Assembly: GCA_023079485.1 (NCBI GenBank)
Contig: CM041085.1
Location: 33,837,121 to 33,901,120, forward strand
DNA: 64,000 bases
Reading direction: 5' to 3'
From: Archilochus colubris
Lineage: Eukaryota > Chordata > Aves > Apodiformes > Trochilidae
In this document: piece by piece, positions 1 to 11,365 of the stretch
Layout: each line of letters starts with the position of its first letter
How positions within the stretch are numbered: the stretch's first letter is position 1
Notes under the pieces: model-generated
Seen by the model: only the letters and a program-made list of their open reading frames with translations
Databases searched by the model: none
Told to the model about the DNA's origin: nothing
Made by a program: the position numbers and the translations under genes

Positions 1-2250
1 TCTAGCATTAAGGAAAATATTTAAGAGCAAACTTCACAGCTAGTAATTAATTTGCTTGAAAACTGAGGGTTTTCATGAGTGAAATAGATCAGATTAAGCT
101 AGCTTTTGAATAAATTATATTAAAGTTGTATGTATTCTGCCTCTTAAAATAACAGTTTAAGGTGGAATTAAAAATATTAAGTAAGCTACACAGTGGAAAT
201 AAAATTTACATAATGATTACATTTAATTATAACGAAGTTGGAAATTATGCATGGAGGTTGAATTAATTCTCAGGGCAGTCAACACAGAGGTTAATTTATG
301 AATTAGGGTTGTTTGCAACACTGACTTAGGAAGTCAGAGACATTCACAATATAGAGTGGGGGGGAGCAGAAGAAATGTTTCACAGGGTAAGAAAAAAAGA
401 TGGAAAAGAGAAGTTAGGCAACAGGGGAGAATGCAAGAGGAAAAGTAGGAAAAAATGGAGCAAGCACAGCTGAGGATAAAAGGCTCTAAGTAGCTAACAA
501 GGTAAACGTGGGTATGTGTGGGCTCTCTTTGGACTACATATAAAAATGCATTAACATTGAGACCTTATGGTATTTACCAGCCATTTCAGAATTGCTGTAA
601 TGCTGTTCAGAGTTCCTCACTGTGCCAGGCAGTTATTTCCCTGGGTAAATGGCACACTGGAGTGAGATGCAGAAGGAACCCCACAGATATACACCTCCTC
701 TGTGATGCAGAGTGAAATGGGAGCTGCCCTCAAGCACAATGGAAATGCTTCCCCAGAGAACCCTCTGCTGGGTGATCACAGCACTTCTGTGTGAGTGGAA
801 GTGTAGCTGCAGTGATAAAGGCTGTAAAGTATCTCCTCAGCTTAGACAAAAGGTATAAAAATATACTTTACTTACTTACTTATCAGTGTATCTCAAAATC
901 TTGAGCTAGGAGCTTGAAGCCTTTATTGATTCTGCAGTGAAGTGAACTTGCCACGCTGATATGCAGGCAGCTCCAAGCAGGTGGGTGTTTTGTTGTTTTC
1001 ATAATGCATAAAATGGTCTAGGGAGCTAGACATCTTGCTCAGCATTTCTGAAGGTTTCAGACAAGTACAAAACTGACTGCTCAGCCTATTACTAAATCTT
1101 AAAAATGTGCTTAGTTTACTTGTTCAATATGGACAACCTACGCATAGATTTTTTCTGTCCTGCTTATTCACAAGGCTAGGTAACCATCTACCCACATATA
1201 TGAGCAATGAAGGCTTAAAGGGTACAGCTCTAGTAGCATATTCACATAACTAGGATTACTATTCATATTTGTAAACACGAACACCTGGAAATTTATCAGA
1301 AATCCATGCACAAGGAGATCAAATTTATGCCCTACGCCCCACTGAGTTATAGAACCTCTGTCCTGCAGGACCTGAGAATGGCAGAGCTTTCATTTTGCTT
1401 TGTCAAATAAGCTGAGATTTGATACTGAAGAGCTATAACTTGGGTTGTAGGCATGTGGGTACTTCATCCTCAGTAACCCTTTGGCCATTGGCATTTCTGC
1501 TGCTGTGCTAACCATAACGGAGGATTCATTGTGACAGAAAGTGACAAAGCCACACCTTTGTCACAGATGGTACCAACAGCCTGTGGTCACTGATGGATAT
1601 CTATGTTGATAATGGATTTTGCTCACTTATACAAATGTAGTGTTTTGAGATTAACTTCCAAGAGGTTGGAAGATGCAGTCCTTTGATGAGCCCCCCGTGA
1701 GAAACTGCTCCTGCCTCTGTTAAGTTGTGCTAGAAGTTCTGTCTGGCATCCTGACAAAACTGAAGGTTACTCCCACTGTGGGATGCCTTTGTGCATGGTG
1801 ATAGATATACAGCCTGTACCTGTGGCTCAGAAACAGAGTTTTCACAATAAGAAAGGGTAGTGGAGTGTTGAACTGGGTGGCTGTCTGAAAAATACCTCTG
1901 GCTCTTTTTTCTTCAAGTACTCAGACTAAGAACAACTCTGCTCAATTTCCATGAATATCACAATGAAAACAATTTGTAGTCAGATGAAAGAATTTGAGGA
2001 TATTTTTATGTGATTACTCTGAAATACTTGTTTGGCTTTAAATGGAGAGTAATTTAATAGCAGGTATAATTAATTTGTAAATTGTGTGGCCTTTGTAGCT
2101 AGTACTACTGGGGTAGCTTTGCTGTATCTCTGTGGTTTTAGTATCTTATTCAGCTACAATAAACAGAAAAGGGTTCATGCACTGTAAAATACCTAAGGCA
2201 TACACGTGAATTTCTGTGGTCTTTAATAACCTTAGTATGGCAAATGTCAG
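1..2250. other. Unique non-coding sequence, no feature seen
   Basis: A+T-rich DNA without a recognisable repeat, RNA gene or coding exon. The only open frame is 65 codons at 518-715 and it resembles nothing known to me. A run of eight G residues sits near 358-365. Confidence 0.6.
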
Positions 2251-2267
2251 GCTTTTTTTTTCCTCAG

Positions 2268-3035
2268 GTGAAAGCACTTATGAGGGCCACATTTTGGGTT
2301 AGCCTTTTCCTAAGTAACCTCATGGTTCATTTATATTAGGCATTGAAGGTACAAGTCTAGGTTTCATTCTTTTTCCCTTTATATTTGTTCTGTACAGAGC
2401 TCTCTTTGCTGTCTCAGCCCTTCAGGACACCTCAAAATAAACTTGTTGGGGCAAGGAGGAATTTTTCTGAAATTGTGAATTGGGCCATTTCTGATGTGCT
2501 CTAGGCTATTAAACCAGCAGAGTAATTTGAGCAGTCACATCCTGGTTCTTAAGGGCATAATTTCCATTCAATTACTTGAAACTACTGTGTCTTCACACAG
2601 CTTTTGCCATCATATTAATTTGACAGACTTTTCAGGAACTTCCCCTAAAATTATTCCTCCAAAATTTTTGATGCTTCCAATGACTCAGATGAGACTTAAA
2701 GCAGCAGACCTGATTTTAGTGGCACTGTTGCATTTGTATCAGCTCACATGTTGCTATATGCCTTCCACTCAAGAACTGATACTTTCTAGGCTTGCAGAAG
2801 AAATGTTTAGAGCTGGTGGGTTTAGAACAGCAGTACAAGTAATGTACCATGCTCTCAGGCATGGAAGCAGAGCTGGGTGCAGAGGCCAAGGAGATAGCTT
2901 TGGGGAGCTATGTAGGGCAGAAAGAGACAGACTTGCTGTTATCTGCAATCCTGCTCATCCTGCCTTTTGATGACTTGCCCACTGAGGACAATCTGTACCT
3001 AGAATCACACAATAAACTTTTTTTGAAGTGTACTG
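2268..3035 (+). other. Unassigned ORF block with acceptor-like and poly(A)-signal-like motifs
   Basis: An open frame of 158 codons runs from 2494 to 2970. About 225 bp upstream, a pyrimidine run ending in CAG at about 2267 resembles a 3' splice acceptor. About 40 bp downstream of the stop there is an AATAAA hexamer near 3010. Together these could mark the last exon of a transcript, coding or not. I recognise no domain, and the predicted peptide has no signal peptide or clear membrane segment. The three features could equally be chance, since AATAAA and pyrimidine-AG motifs are frequent in this A+T-rich DNA. I do not call it a gene. Confidence 0.12.
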
Positions 3036-3049
3036 TTTGGAGCGGGTGA

Positions 3050-4553
3050 GGAAAGAGTTAGCAAGATGCTGCTAGGAAGGATTCAGCGACCAATGCTTGA
3101 ATTCACTCTCTTGTCATCTTTTATTCAGTAGTCAGCCAAGTTGCCTAGGAAATACAGTAATATAAAAGTATTACTGGTGTTTATGAGTTTTCTCTCTGAT
3201 GTTAAAGGGCTTTAAGTAAACCAGCAACAAGTACATGCTCCAAAGCCTGAACCCTGATTCCAGCTCTGAAATTAAGCTACAGACATTCCATGTAAACGTG
3301 CATGATTAAGGGCTTAGCTTTATTCTTATATATATATATTTATTTTTTTTTCGGGATATAGAGAACCATTCAGTAAATTGGATGGTTTATGTTTTCTATT
3401 TTACAATCCATAACTTGACTTTCATCCTCAGTACTAACATTATTACCTTCAGGGTATCAAAGCCTATTGTAAACCAGAAAATAAAGCCCAATCCCAATTT
3501 CCTCTTTTCATGATTTTTGGACCTTTATAGGATTCTTAAATAGTTAAAATGTAACCACAATCCTAACTCTAGATTGTATTCTTAGGTAAAAACCTTCTAC
3601 TAGAAAACAGTAGCAATAACTGAGAATTTTTCCATTTGTCTCTGGAAACTCTTAAGAATGAAAAATAATGTTTTTTAGATTTAGATTTACCCAGTATTAA
3701 CTATATTCCCAACCATGATCCTTACCCTATCACATCCAGGGAATCACTGAAATGAAAATTCCCTAAAAGTGCTTGTCAGAATGAGCACTTCTCCATATTC
3801 TGCAGGGTGGTAATAATCCAGGAATAAAATAGGATTTTTAGATTTTAGATTTCTTAAGTATAATCCATAGATGCAAGCTTTGTCATAGCCAATGAATCAA
3901 TATTGATGATAAAAGAGAACAAAAGCCAGTAGACCTATATGATGGCTTCAATCGTACAGTAGGAATTCAATGTAGATATTGGCTACTGGTCACAAACACT
4001 ACTTCTGTCTAAAAGGAAAGTGGAGAATCAAGCAATGAGGAAAGTCCTGTTTTGACAGACTATAATAAACTGTCCTGGATGTGCACAAACTTTCTTATCA
4101 TCATCAGAGGTCTTAGGATTTACATATAAACAGAGTACACAATGACCTGAATTTCCCAAACTTAATCCCAAAGTGAAGCTAACTCTGATGACAGCCACAA
4201 TAGAAAGTGCAGTTTTTAAAAACTGTATGTACTTTAGATCTTACTAACATCAGCCCTCCTCAATTTTCTTAGATCTGGTTCTCTTGTTCACTTTCTTTGG
4301 GTAGGGAAAAGGTCAAATGGTGCCTCAAAGGATGTAATAGCATCTCATTTTCTTTTGACAAATGCTTTTGCATTGACTTTCTCGTGTCAAGGAGTGTGTT
4401 GAACAGAAACTTCATTACTGCCTGACAGCAATGAACGTGTATGTCATTCTGAGCAATGGGGACAAATAGGGTTTAAAATCAGAGAAAAATCAATGATTTG
4501 CAGGGCTGTAGGTTGCAGTTTAAATTGCTTTTGCTTTTTCAGTACAAAGTCAT
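3050..4553. other. Unique non-coding sequence
   Basis: No gene, RNA or interspersed repeat recognised. A short TA and T-rich stretch lies at 3326-3351. The segment ends at the CR1 tail that begins at 4554. Confidence 0.6.
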
Positions 4554-4917
4554 ATTCATAGAATCACAGAATGGTTTGGGTTGGAAGGGACCTTAAAGAT
4601 CACCCAGTTCCAACCCCCCTGCATGGCCAGGGACCCCTCCCACCAGACCAGGTTGCTCAAGGCCCCATCCAACCTGGCCTTGAACACTTCCAGGGAGGGG
4701 GCAGCCACAGCTTCCTTGGGCAACCTGTGCCAGTGTTTCATCACCCTCAAATTAAAGAATTTTTTCCTAACATGTAACTTGAATCTCCCTTCTTCAGGTT
4801 TTAAACCATTGCCCCTTGTCCTCTTGCTACACACCTGTGCAAAAAGCTCTGCCCCAGCTTTCTTGTAGACCCCCTTCATGTATTGGAAAGCCAATACAAG
4901 GTCACCTCGAAGCCTCC
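4554..4917 (-). mobile_element. CR1 LINE, 5'-truncated 3' end
   Basis: This is the last ~365 bp of a chicken-repeat-1 (CR1) non-LTR retrotransposon in reverse orientation. The element's 3' terminus is at 4554, where the reverse complement reads as two imperfect ATTCTATG-type octamers, the CR1 hallmark used instead of a poly(A) tail. Read on the minus strand, an open frame at 4556-4894 encodes the C-terminal end of CR1 ORF2, including a run like RLDGALSNLVWWEG, before the short 3' UTR. Sequence similarity to the family stops near 4917, so more than 90% of a full-length (~4.5 kb) element is missing, as is usual for 5' truncation during target-primed reverse transcription. It shares its 3' region type with the copy at 37538-38062. 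It cannot be active. Confidence 0.93.
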
Positions 4918-5245
4918 ATTAATTGCTCCTTGCTGCCTTTCAATCGATAATTCAAAAAGACTTTATAAGCCTTAACTGAGCTAAGCAGTCATGATAATTA
5001 ATGTTATCACATCTAAGGAAGAAATCTCTTATGACATGAGATTTAAGAGCTACCTCAGATTCTTGTCTCTTTCATTTGTATCTACTACTTATCTGTATTT
5101 TTTTATAGGTTTCAGTGCAAATTGTCACAGGAAGAAAAAATTCTGTTTATATGAAAAACAGTCTTCTATTGATATTTAAAAGGATGTCTTAAAAAAAGCT
5201 GAAGAATATGAAAAAGTTTATAGCATACAGATAGGTTGTGCAAAG

Positions 5246-5293
5246 ATTTCTAAGATCAACTTCATGCAGAAGTTGAATTTCTAAGATCAACTT
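5246..5293. repeat. 31-bp partial tandem duplication
   Basis: The 17-base word ATTTCTAAGATCAACTT occurs at 5246-5262 and again at 5277-5293, an offset of 31 bases. The intervening 14 bases occur once, so this is a recent local tandem duplication or slippage event. Confidence 0.85.
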
Positions 5294-5334
5294 GCTCTCA
5301 TGTAATACTCCTTACATATTTGTTATGAATGAAT

Positions 5335-5390
5335 TACAACAACAAAAAACAACACAAAAAACCAAACAAGCACACAAAACACACAAGACT
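5335..5390. repeat. A/C-rich low-complexity block
   Basis: About 55 bases made almost wholly of A and C, with no fixed period. No coding or structural meaning is apparent. Confidence 0.8.
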
Positions 5391-5708
5391 CTGACATCCC
5401 CTTTTGGTTCTACTGATAATTAAATTAAGCATATGTGCAGAAGGCCTATGGAGCTGGATAAACTTATAAATTAGAATTAAAAAAAAAAGTATAACAATAC
5501 AGAAAGTGATCTGAAGTATTTACAGAGTCTCTGAGGTTGCTTTCATCTCAGTGAAATTGTTGCATGATGAATACCATAAGGCAAGTTAGTGGGAGAAAGT
5601 AATATTAATTGCATGTAGCACAGTGAAAGGATAAATCGTATGCATAAGAAATATTGAACATTAATTATATATTGACATATCCTCTGCTGGCTCCATAATC
5701 TGCTACTG

Positions 5709-5736
<28 letters not shown>
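5709..5736. repeat. (TTTG)n microsatellite with poly-T lead
   Basis: A T run leads into four TTTG units and ends in a second T run. It is a short simple repeat in unique sequence. Confidence 0.85.
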
Positions 5737-5739
<3 letters not shown>

Positions 5740-6137
5740 TGATACTGATTATTACAATCCTGGCTTCTCAAAGTTTTGATGTGGTGGCATCAAATAATAT
5801 TCTCCTGTTAAGATCAAGAAAGAGATGAAATCATGAGGTTTACATTTGCATTGATCGAAGATTCCAGTTTTAGAAATGAACTTGAAGATTATGTTCTCCA
5901 TGCTGTGAAAAGTAATTTGTCTTTTTTTAGGGCACTTAATGTCAGAACTGGTACTTTCAGTTCGTCAGACATAGAGAAGTTTGATTTCCATTACATGATG
6001 CCATAAATCTAGTCTGTCAGAATATCATGCTGACCACCTGGTACTTCATCTACTCTGTTTTTAAAGCACTTTCCAAACCTCTTAAAAGCTGCATCTGGTG
6101 TTTTGCCACTGTACCTAATTTCTGCTTATAAACTAAG

Positions 6138-6255
6138 AATTGGAAAGACTGAGGTTGGAGGGGCTTCTAGCTATGGCCTAGTCCAACCCCCCTGGTCTAG
6201 CAAGGTCACTCAGGACTCTTTCCAGTCAGGTTTTAAGTTTGTCCACAGATACCAA
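6138..6255 (-). mobile_element. Degenerate CR1 LINE 3' fragment
   Basis: About 115 bases resemble the reverse complement of an old CR1 3' UTR: a GTTGGAGGGGCTTCTAG-like word, then a CTAGTCCAACCCCCCTG-like word, then a stretch matching the family's CAGGTTTTAAGT-type sequence. The terminal octamer repeats are not recognisable, so the 3' tip has been lost or mutated. The copy looks older than those at 4554 and 37538. The boundaries are approximate. Confidence 0.7.
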
Positions 6256-6753
6256 TGGATATGAAAGCTTGAAGGTACTTCACATATTGCACCTACTTCA
6301 GGGAAGTATTATACCCCAACTATTATGGTAATTCACACTGATCGTCTGACCTGTGGGATGTGTGCTCCATAAATCAGAGGAAAAACAATCACTGTTCCCT
6401 TCAGACAAAAGCCTCATTTCAGAGTCTACCTTATCCTCCTGCCTCCAGACAACACTGTTTTGTCCTTTAAGGGCAACTGCTACTGTCTGTCAGCAGTAGG
6501 CACATCTCCAGCAAGTTTCTGTAAGTGGTGCGTGCCCTGAGTGTGGTCTGATGCACAGGACACCTTCAAACCTGGTACTGCTGCCCTTCTGCACTCATAA
6601 CACAGGTGTTCTGAGGGCCAGCACTGCACCAAACTTCCTAGTTTTCATCCCACAAAGGCTTTCTCGCCCCCAGTTTTTGAGGTAAGCCCTTCAAGTAGTC
6701 ACAAGGACTCATGACTATCCTTTGAAGACCTCCCCATCATCCTGCTGCAAATT

Positions 6754-6793
6754 GTGGGAGGGATGGAAGAGTGGGAGGGATGTGGGAGGGATG
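6754..6793. repeat. Three copies of GTGGGAGGGATG
   Basis: The 12-base word occurs at 6754-6765, 6771-6782 and 6782-6793. Each copy has two GGG runs, so this strand carries six GGG runs within 40 bases, enough to allow a G-quadruplex. Confidence 0.85.
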
Positions 6794-7098
6794 GAATGAG
6801 AGTTCTGTGGCAGCCTGAACCCAGGCTGATTTCAGGCAGGTTGTAAGAAGAAATACAGATGCCAGGAAACCTGGAATGAAGATCCAGCCTTTCCATCACA
6901 GCACAGTTGCAGCTCTGACCATCTGGACTTCCTTACACAGGCAGTTTCCATCTGGCACCTCCTTGATGCCCTGATTTCTTTTGTGAGGTTGATCCCATCT
7001 GGTTACAGCTTATGGTTCCTTTTCCTGCAGTGCAGCTCTCTAACCAGACACAATGCACATTCTCACATAGGCACTATCCATCCCCCTAGGAACCATTT

Positions 7099-7135
7099 AT
7101 TGCAGTTAATTCAAAAAAATTGAATTAACTGCAAT
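7099..7135. repeat. Perfect 16-bp inverted repeat with 5-base A loop
   Basis: The arm ATTGCAGTTAATTCAA at 7099-7114 is exactly complementary to 7120-7135, and the loop 7115-7119 is AAAAA. Pairing breaks at the next base pair (T/T) and then resumes for two pairs. No T run follows and there is no gene beside it, so a terminator role does not apply. It may be a snap-back (template-switch) mutation or a fragment of an inverted-repeat element. Confidence 0.9.
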
Positions 7136-7431
7136 TAAAATGTTTCTTGATTCATTTTATTACCAAGGAAGTGCAAACAGAATGAACAAAAAGTCTGGTG
7201 AAATATAACCGTATCTCCTGTCTCCACCTGAACTACTGTGCAACATTCAGGAGCAATTGCATCTTTACAGAAAGAGTTTTCATTGTGGTATCTAGCTAAA
7301 CTTTTATGAAAACACTCCATAGGAGCTTCATTATGGAAACTAAATGAGCAACATTATTCTCCTACTGAAAACACTGCTTGCTTTTCCAGCTTTGGATTTA
7401 AATGGACTCTAGAGAGATAAGCATGTGGTAG

Positions 7432-8343
7432 CATCCAGTTCTGCTTAACAGCTTGATCAATGATCTGGATGAGGGCGAACCCTCAATAACTTTGCAGGTG
7501 ACACCAAGCTGGGAGGGAGTGTAGATCTGCTTGAGGGCAAGGGAGGCTCTACAGAGGCACCTGGACAGCATGGATCAATGGGCCAAGGCCAGTTGTATGA
7601 GGTTCAAGAAGTCCAAGCATTGGGTCCTGCAACCCCATGTAATAGTACAGGCTCAGGAAAAAGTGTCTGGGAAGCTGCCTAGAGAAAAAGGACCTGGGGG
7701 TATTGATCAACACCCAGCTGCATGCGAGCCAGCTGTTGACATGTTGACAGGTTGCCAAAAAGGCCAATTGTGAACTGGCTTGAACAAGGAACATTGTGGC
7801 CAGCAGGACTAGGGTAGAGATTGTGCTCTTGCACTCGGCAGTGGTGAGGCCATACCTCAAATACTGTGTTCAGTTTTGAGCTTTTCACTACAAGAAAGAC
7901 ATTGAGGTACTGGAGCATGTCCAGAAAAGGGCAAAAAAGATGGTGAAGTGTCTGGAGCACAAGTCTTCCAAGGAGCAGTTGAAGGAACTGGTGTTGTTTA
8001 GTTTGGAGAAGAGGAGGCTGAGGGGAGACCTTATTGCTCTCTACAATTACTTGAAAGGGGTTTGTAGTGAGGTGGGGGTTGGCCTCCACTCCCAAGTAAC
8101 AAGCAACAGAACAAAAGGAAACAGCCTCAAGTTGCACCAGGTGAGTTTTAGATTGGAGAAAAACTTTCTTCACACAAAGAGTTGTCAAGCACTGGAACAG
8201 GCTGTCCAAGGAAGTTTTTGAGTCACCATCCTTCAGGGACATGGTTCAGTGGTGAACTTGGCAGTGCTGGGTTAATGTTTGGACTCAATGATCTTAAAGG
8301 TCTTTCCAACCCAATTCTTTGATTCTGTGATTATGATTTTGTG
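7432..8343 (+). mobile_element. CR1 LINE, ~0.9 kb, decayed ORF2 C-terminus plus 3' UTR
   Basis: A plus-strand CR1 copy. It begins inside the reverse transcriptase of ORF2: near 7450 the sequence reads INDLDEG, then at about 7490 FAGD where the family has FADD, so a catalytic aspartate is lost. A frameshift near 7540 moves the match to another frame (ALQRHLDSMDQWAKASCMRF in 7531-7773), and a further shift follows. The region 7940-8221 reads on in one frame through [19 protein letters not shown], a typical CR1 C-terminal segment. The 3' UTR ends at about 8343 in degenerate octamers (TGATTCTGTG type). It is 5'-truncated, has several frameshifts, and is certainly dead. Confidence 0.93.
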
Positions 8344-11057
8344 AATATCAGTGTTATGTTAATGGGCTCTACCGGATAGCAAAAGGAGCTCATAGAAATT
8401 TCTATTACAGTATTAGTAGCTGGTTATTAACAGAAAAAGGCAGCCCAGGAGCTATGAACAACATCCTTTTCTCAAAGCTAGTGTTCTCAAGCACCTGGCC
8501 ATCTGCTGGCCTGCCTACCTATGATAATCACCCTTTCTCCCTGCCAAATTTTGTGCTGCACTGTGCATGACATTTCAAATGATTTAATAGACTAATTTTC
8601 ATTTTTCAAATAAATGTGCATGCCAATTAATTTCAGTGTATGGTTAGTTTGCCCTTCCACAAACAGTGTCAGGGAAAGACACAGATGAGCACAACCTTTA
8701 CTAGTTCTGAGTACCTCAGAGAGGGTGCCTAGGGCTGCTGGGGAAAGTGTGAGTTGGGAGGGTAGGAAAAGTGTGCCTGGGGGGAGTTCTGGACTTGAGG
8801 GTTTTGTGATAGCAGTAGGGTGTGCAGAAGCATGATGGTTGGTGTGCACAGCTGATAGGCAGCTGGGAGCAAAGGAGAGCCCTAGAACTACAGTTCCACC
8901 TGCTTTTCTGGGTAGTGCTCGAGTTCTTGGGAGAGCTGAAGTAGCCACAAATATCATCAAAGCAGTGGGAGACAGGGGGATTTGCTTTTTCCCAAAAAGT
9001 TTTGTCAGACCTGTCCCTTACATCTCTTGCCCACCTCCCAGCTGCTGCCACTGCTGTGTGTTGAAGTCCCAGCAAAGGCAGCAAAGGGCAGCTGGGAGAT
9101 CAGGGTCGGGGGGGAAGGAAGGGTCCAGTTGTAGCAGATCCTGACAGAAACTGAGCAGAACTTAAATGACATGCAGCCTGGAGCATAAACTTCTTGTTCC
9201 ATATGAAATAAAGGAATACCAAAGGAAGAAAGGAAAAAAGATGTCCCTGCTTCATTTTCACTGCTGGTGTCTTATGAAACCGTAAATGCCCAAAGCACTG
9301 TATGGACAGGACATTTTTGAGATAAGCCATTATAAAGTCTCATCATTCTTCATAAAAGTCTTTCCAAATGATGCAATTAAATGTTGTTATTAAGAGCTTT
9401 TGACAGATTTAAGTAGTAAGTTGTACCTCCAGAAACAACCCTTTCAATTAAAATACTCCAGCCTTTGGGTGCTTGGATCTGCCCCCCACCCTGTAGTCAT
9501 TGCAGCCTCCTCTGTTGATGTGGGGCAAGTGGTAGGCTGTAGAGAGGACTTCTCAAAAAGCTGACACAGGATTTGCAATAAGAACATGATGACAAACTTG
9601 CACACAATTGTCCAAGTGTCCAGCACCTACAAAGTCTTTGAAGAAGTTGTTGCACTCTTTATTTCTTGTACAAAGCTACTTTTCAGGCTACTTAAATGTC
9701 TTCTTTTACACATTGAGCTCACATTTCTGTAGCTAAATAATAAAGAGACATTCCCAAAGCTGGCAGATTCAAAGTATGACTTATTTACTATGTTGATGCT
9801 CTTGAAAGTCCTTGTAACATGCTATAGTGATTGATTTTTATCAAGAGCAGTCATCCTTTTTTATTTTATCTGCCCTTCTGAAAAACAACCAGTGTGTGCC
9901 TCATCAGAGGGGAACTGCTCTGTGAAGAAACTGCAGTTTATTACCAGTGTCCCAGATGATCATCAGACAAAAATAGCATAAGCACAAACTACCATAAAGT
10001 TCTGGAGAAGTGCAGAACTCGTCCCCTTTCATTTTTCTTAGTTTTTAAAAGGAATTCAGCTGTTCTTATCAATTTCCTTACCTGAGGAAATGAGGGGTTT
10101 GTGTTTAAAGGTGTGCACCTTTTCTTTTTTCTGTTGTTGTTGCCTGATATCATGTGCAACATGTTTTTATTAGTTTTCAGCACGTGCAATACCTAACAGC
10201 TTCTGTACATAAGTGCTTTGTACTTCGAGTAGTCAAATATGTAGCAACCTGTAGCCAGCTCCCACAGTGAATTAATTAATGATCAAAGTTTTCATTAGTT
10301 TCATTTAGGAAATGCTGAAGGCCTTCCATTTCTTCCTTGAGGGGAAAATACACATAATTCTGTACATTTGAGCAAAGCTTTAAACAGTTTTTTGTTGGTT
10401 TTTAAGCCTTCAAAAATGGGACAAAGAGAACCCAGGCTATTCAGAACCTGGTCTGCTTCTTAGCATGACAATATTTATCCCTCATAATATTGTGAAGCCA
10501 AATGAGGAGTCCAAGGTATTGGACTAATGCCAGTAGCCTCTTAGGAACCTTTACAAAAAGTTCTCACCAAAATGTGACTTCTCTCAGTGCTCTGAAGACC
10601 TTTACATATATGCAGCCCTAGTAGCAGCTGCAAAAATTGGTATTTTTTTAAAGTACACAAGGACCTAGGTGATGCCCAAGGTGTTTATCTGGATTGCACA
10701 CACTTCAGATTTTTTTAAGAGTAAAGAAAAACAGGAATCTCAAAAGTGTGATATGTATACTCATTCAGAATACGAATGATGTTTACAAAGCATTCCTCTA
10801 AGCTATATAATTGACAACTCTATTTAAAGACAAAAGAAATCTAAATATCTCTAACGACCTTTCTTGGGCTGTAGAACCTTTTCCATCCCATCAGATACTG
10901 TAATATATTTCTGTAATTATGTATGGGGAATATGTAATTTCAACTATCGTGTAAAAGAAAAGAGTATATATGCTAAACAAAACCATTGAAAATGCTTAAT
11001 GCCATCAGAAAGCTGTGAGGCATTTTGGATGAGAGTACTAAATTGCCTTTGTTTCTA
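8344..11057. other. Unique non-coding sequence
   Basis: No recognisable gene. Between about 8690 and 9140 the DNA is richer in G+C, and overlapping frames of about 100-120 codons occur on both strands (8592-8960 -, 8716-9084 -, 8839-9144 +). They contradict each other and match no known family, so I take them as composition effects. The stretch 9150-11050 is A+T-rich and featureless. Confidence 0.5.
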
Positions 11058-11290
11058 AGGCACTTATAGTACCCTAGTGATGTAGTGACAGAGCACTTCA
11101 AAACCTTCATTGTATTCATCCTTACAACACTTCTGCAAGGAAAGGAAACACCTTGTTAAGCCTTTCATGCTACATGGAAAGACAGAGAAACATTATTCAC
11201 TCAAATCACATGAGGATTTTGTGCCTCAAAAAGATTTGATCTGAGTTATCCAAATCCCAGGTTAGCAGCCTAGCTGCTTTCCCAAGAAAA
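11058..11290 (-). mobile_element. Ancient MIR-like (CORE-SINE) remnant
   Basis: From recollection of the family, this stretch follows the reverse complement of a MIR-type amniote SINE. Words like GAGCACTTCAAAACC and TCATCCTTACAACACTTCTG match the family's conserved central region, and near 11255-11280 a CCAAATCCCAGGTTAGC-like word matches the tRNA-derived end. Divergence is high, as expected for an insertion predating birds. The end points are approximate, and the exact subfamily cannot be named without a profile search. Confidence 0.5.
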
Positions 11291-11365
11291 ATACACTTCT
11301 TCCAGCCGGTAATACTGTAATAAAATAAAAGCACAGAATGAGGAACTTACACAGAGAGCATACCA

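Larger units (their letters stand above)
4918..6137. other. Unique non-coding sequence with small simple repeats
   Basis: No gene or interspersed repeat recognised apart from the small repeats listed separately: a 31-bp duplication, an A/C-rich block and a TTTG run. A 62-codon frame at 4991-5179 shows no known domain. Confidence 0.55.
6256..7431. other. Unique non-coding sequence
   Basis: The base composition is slightly more G+C-rich between about 6400 and 7030, but no exon or repeat family is recognisable. It contains the GTGGGAGGGATG repeats at 6754-6793 and the perfect inverted repeat at 7099-7135, listed separately. Confidence 0.5.

Noticed and set aside
8592..9330. Overlapping frames of 76-122 codons as a possible gene
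   Set aside because: Frames on both strands overlap and none resembles a known protein. The G+C-richer composition lowers stop frequency here.
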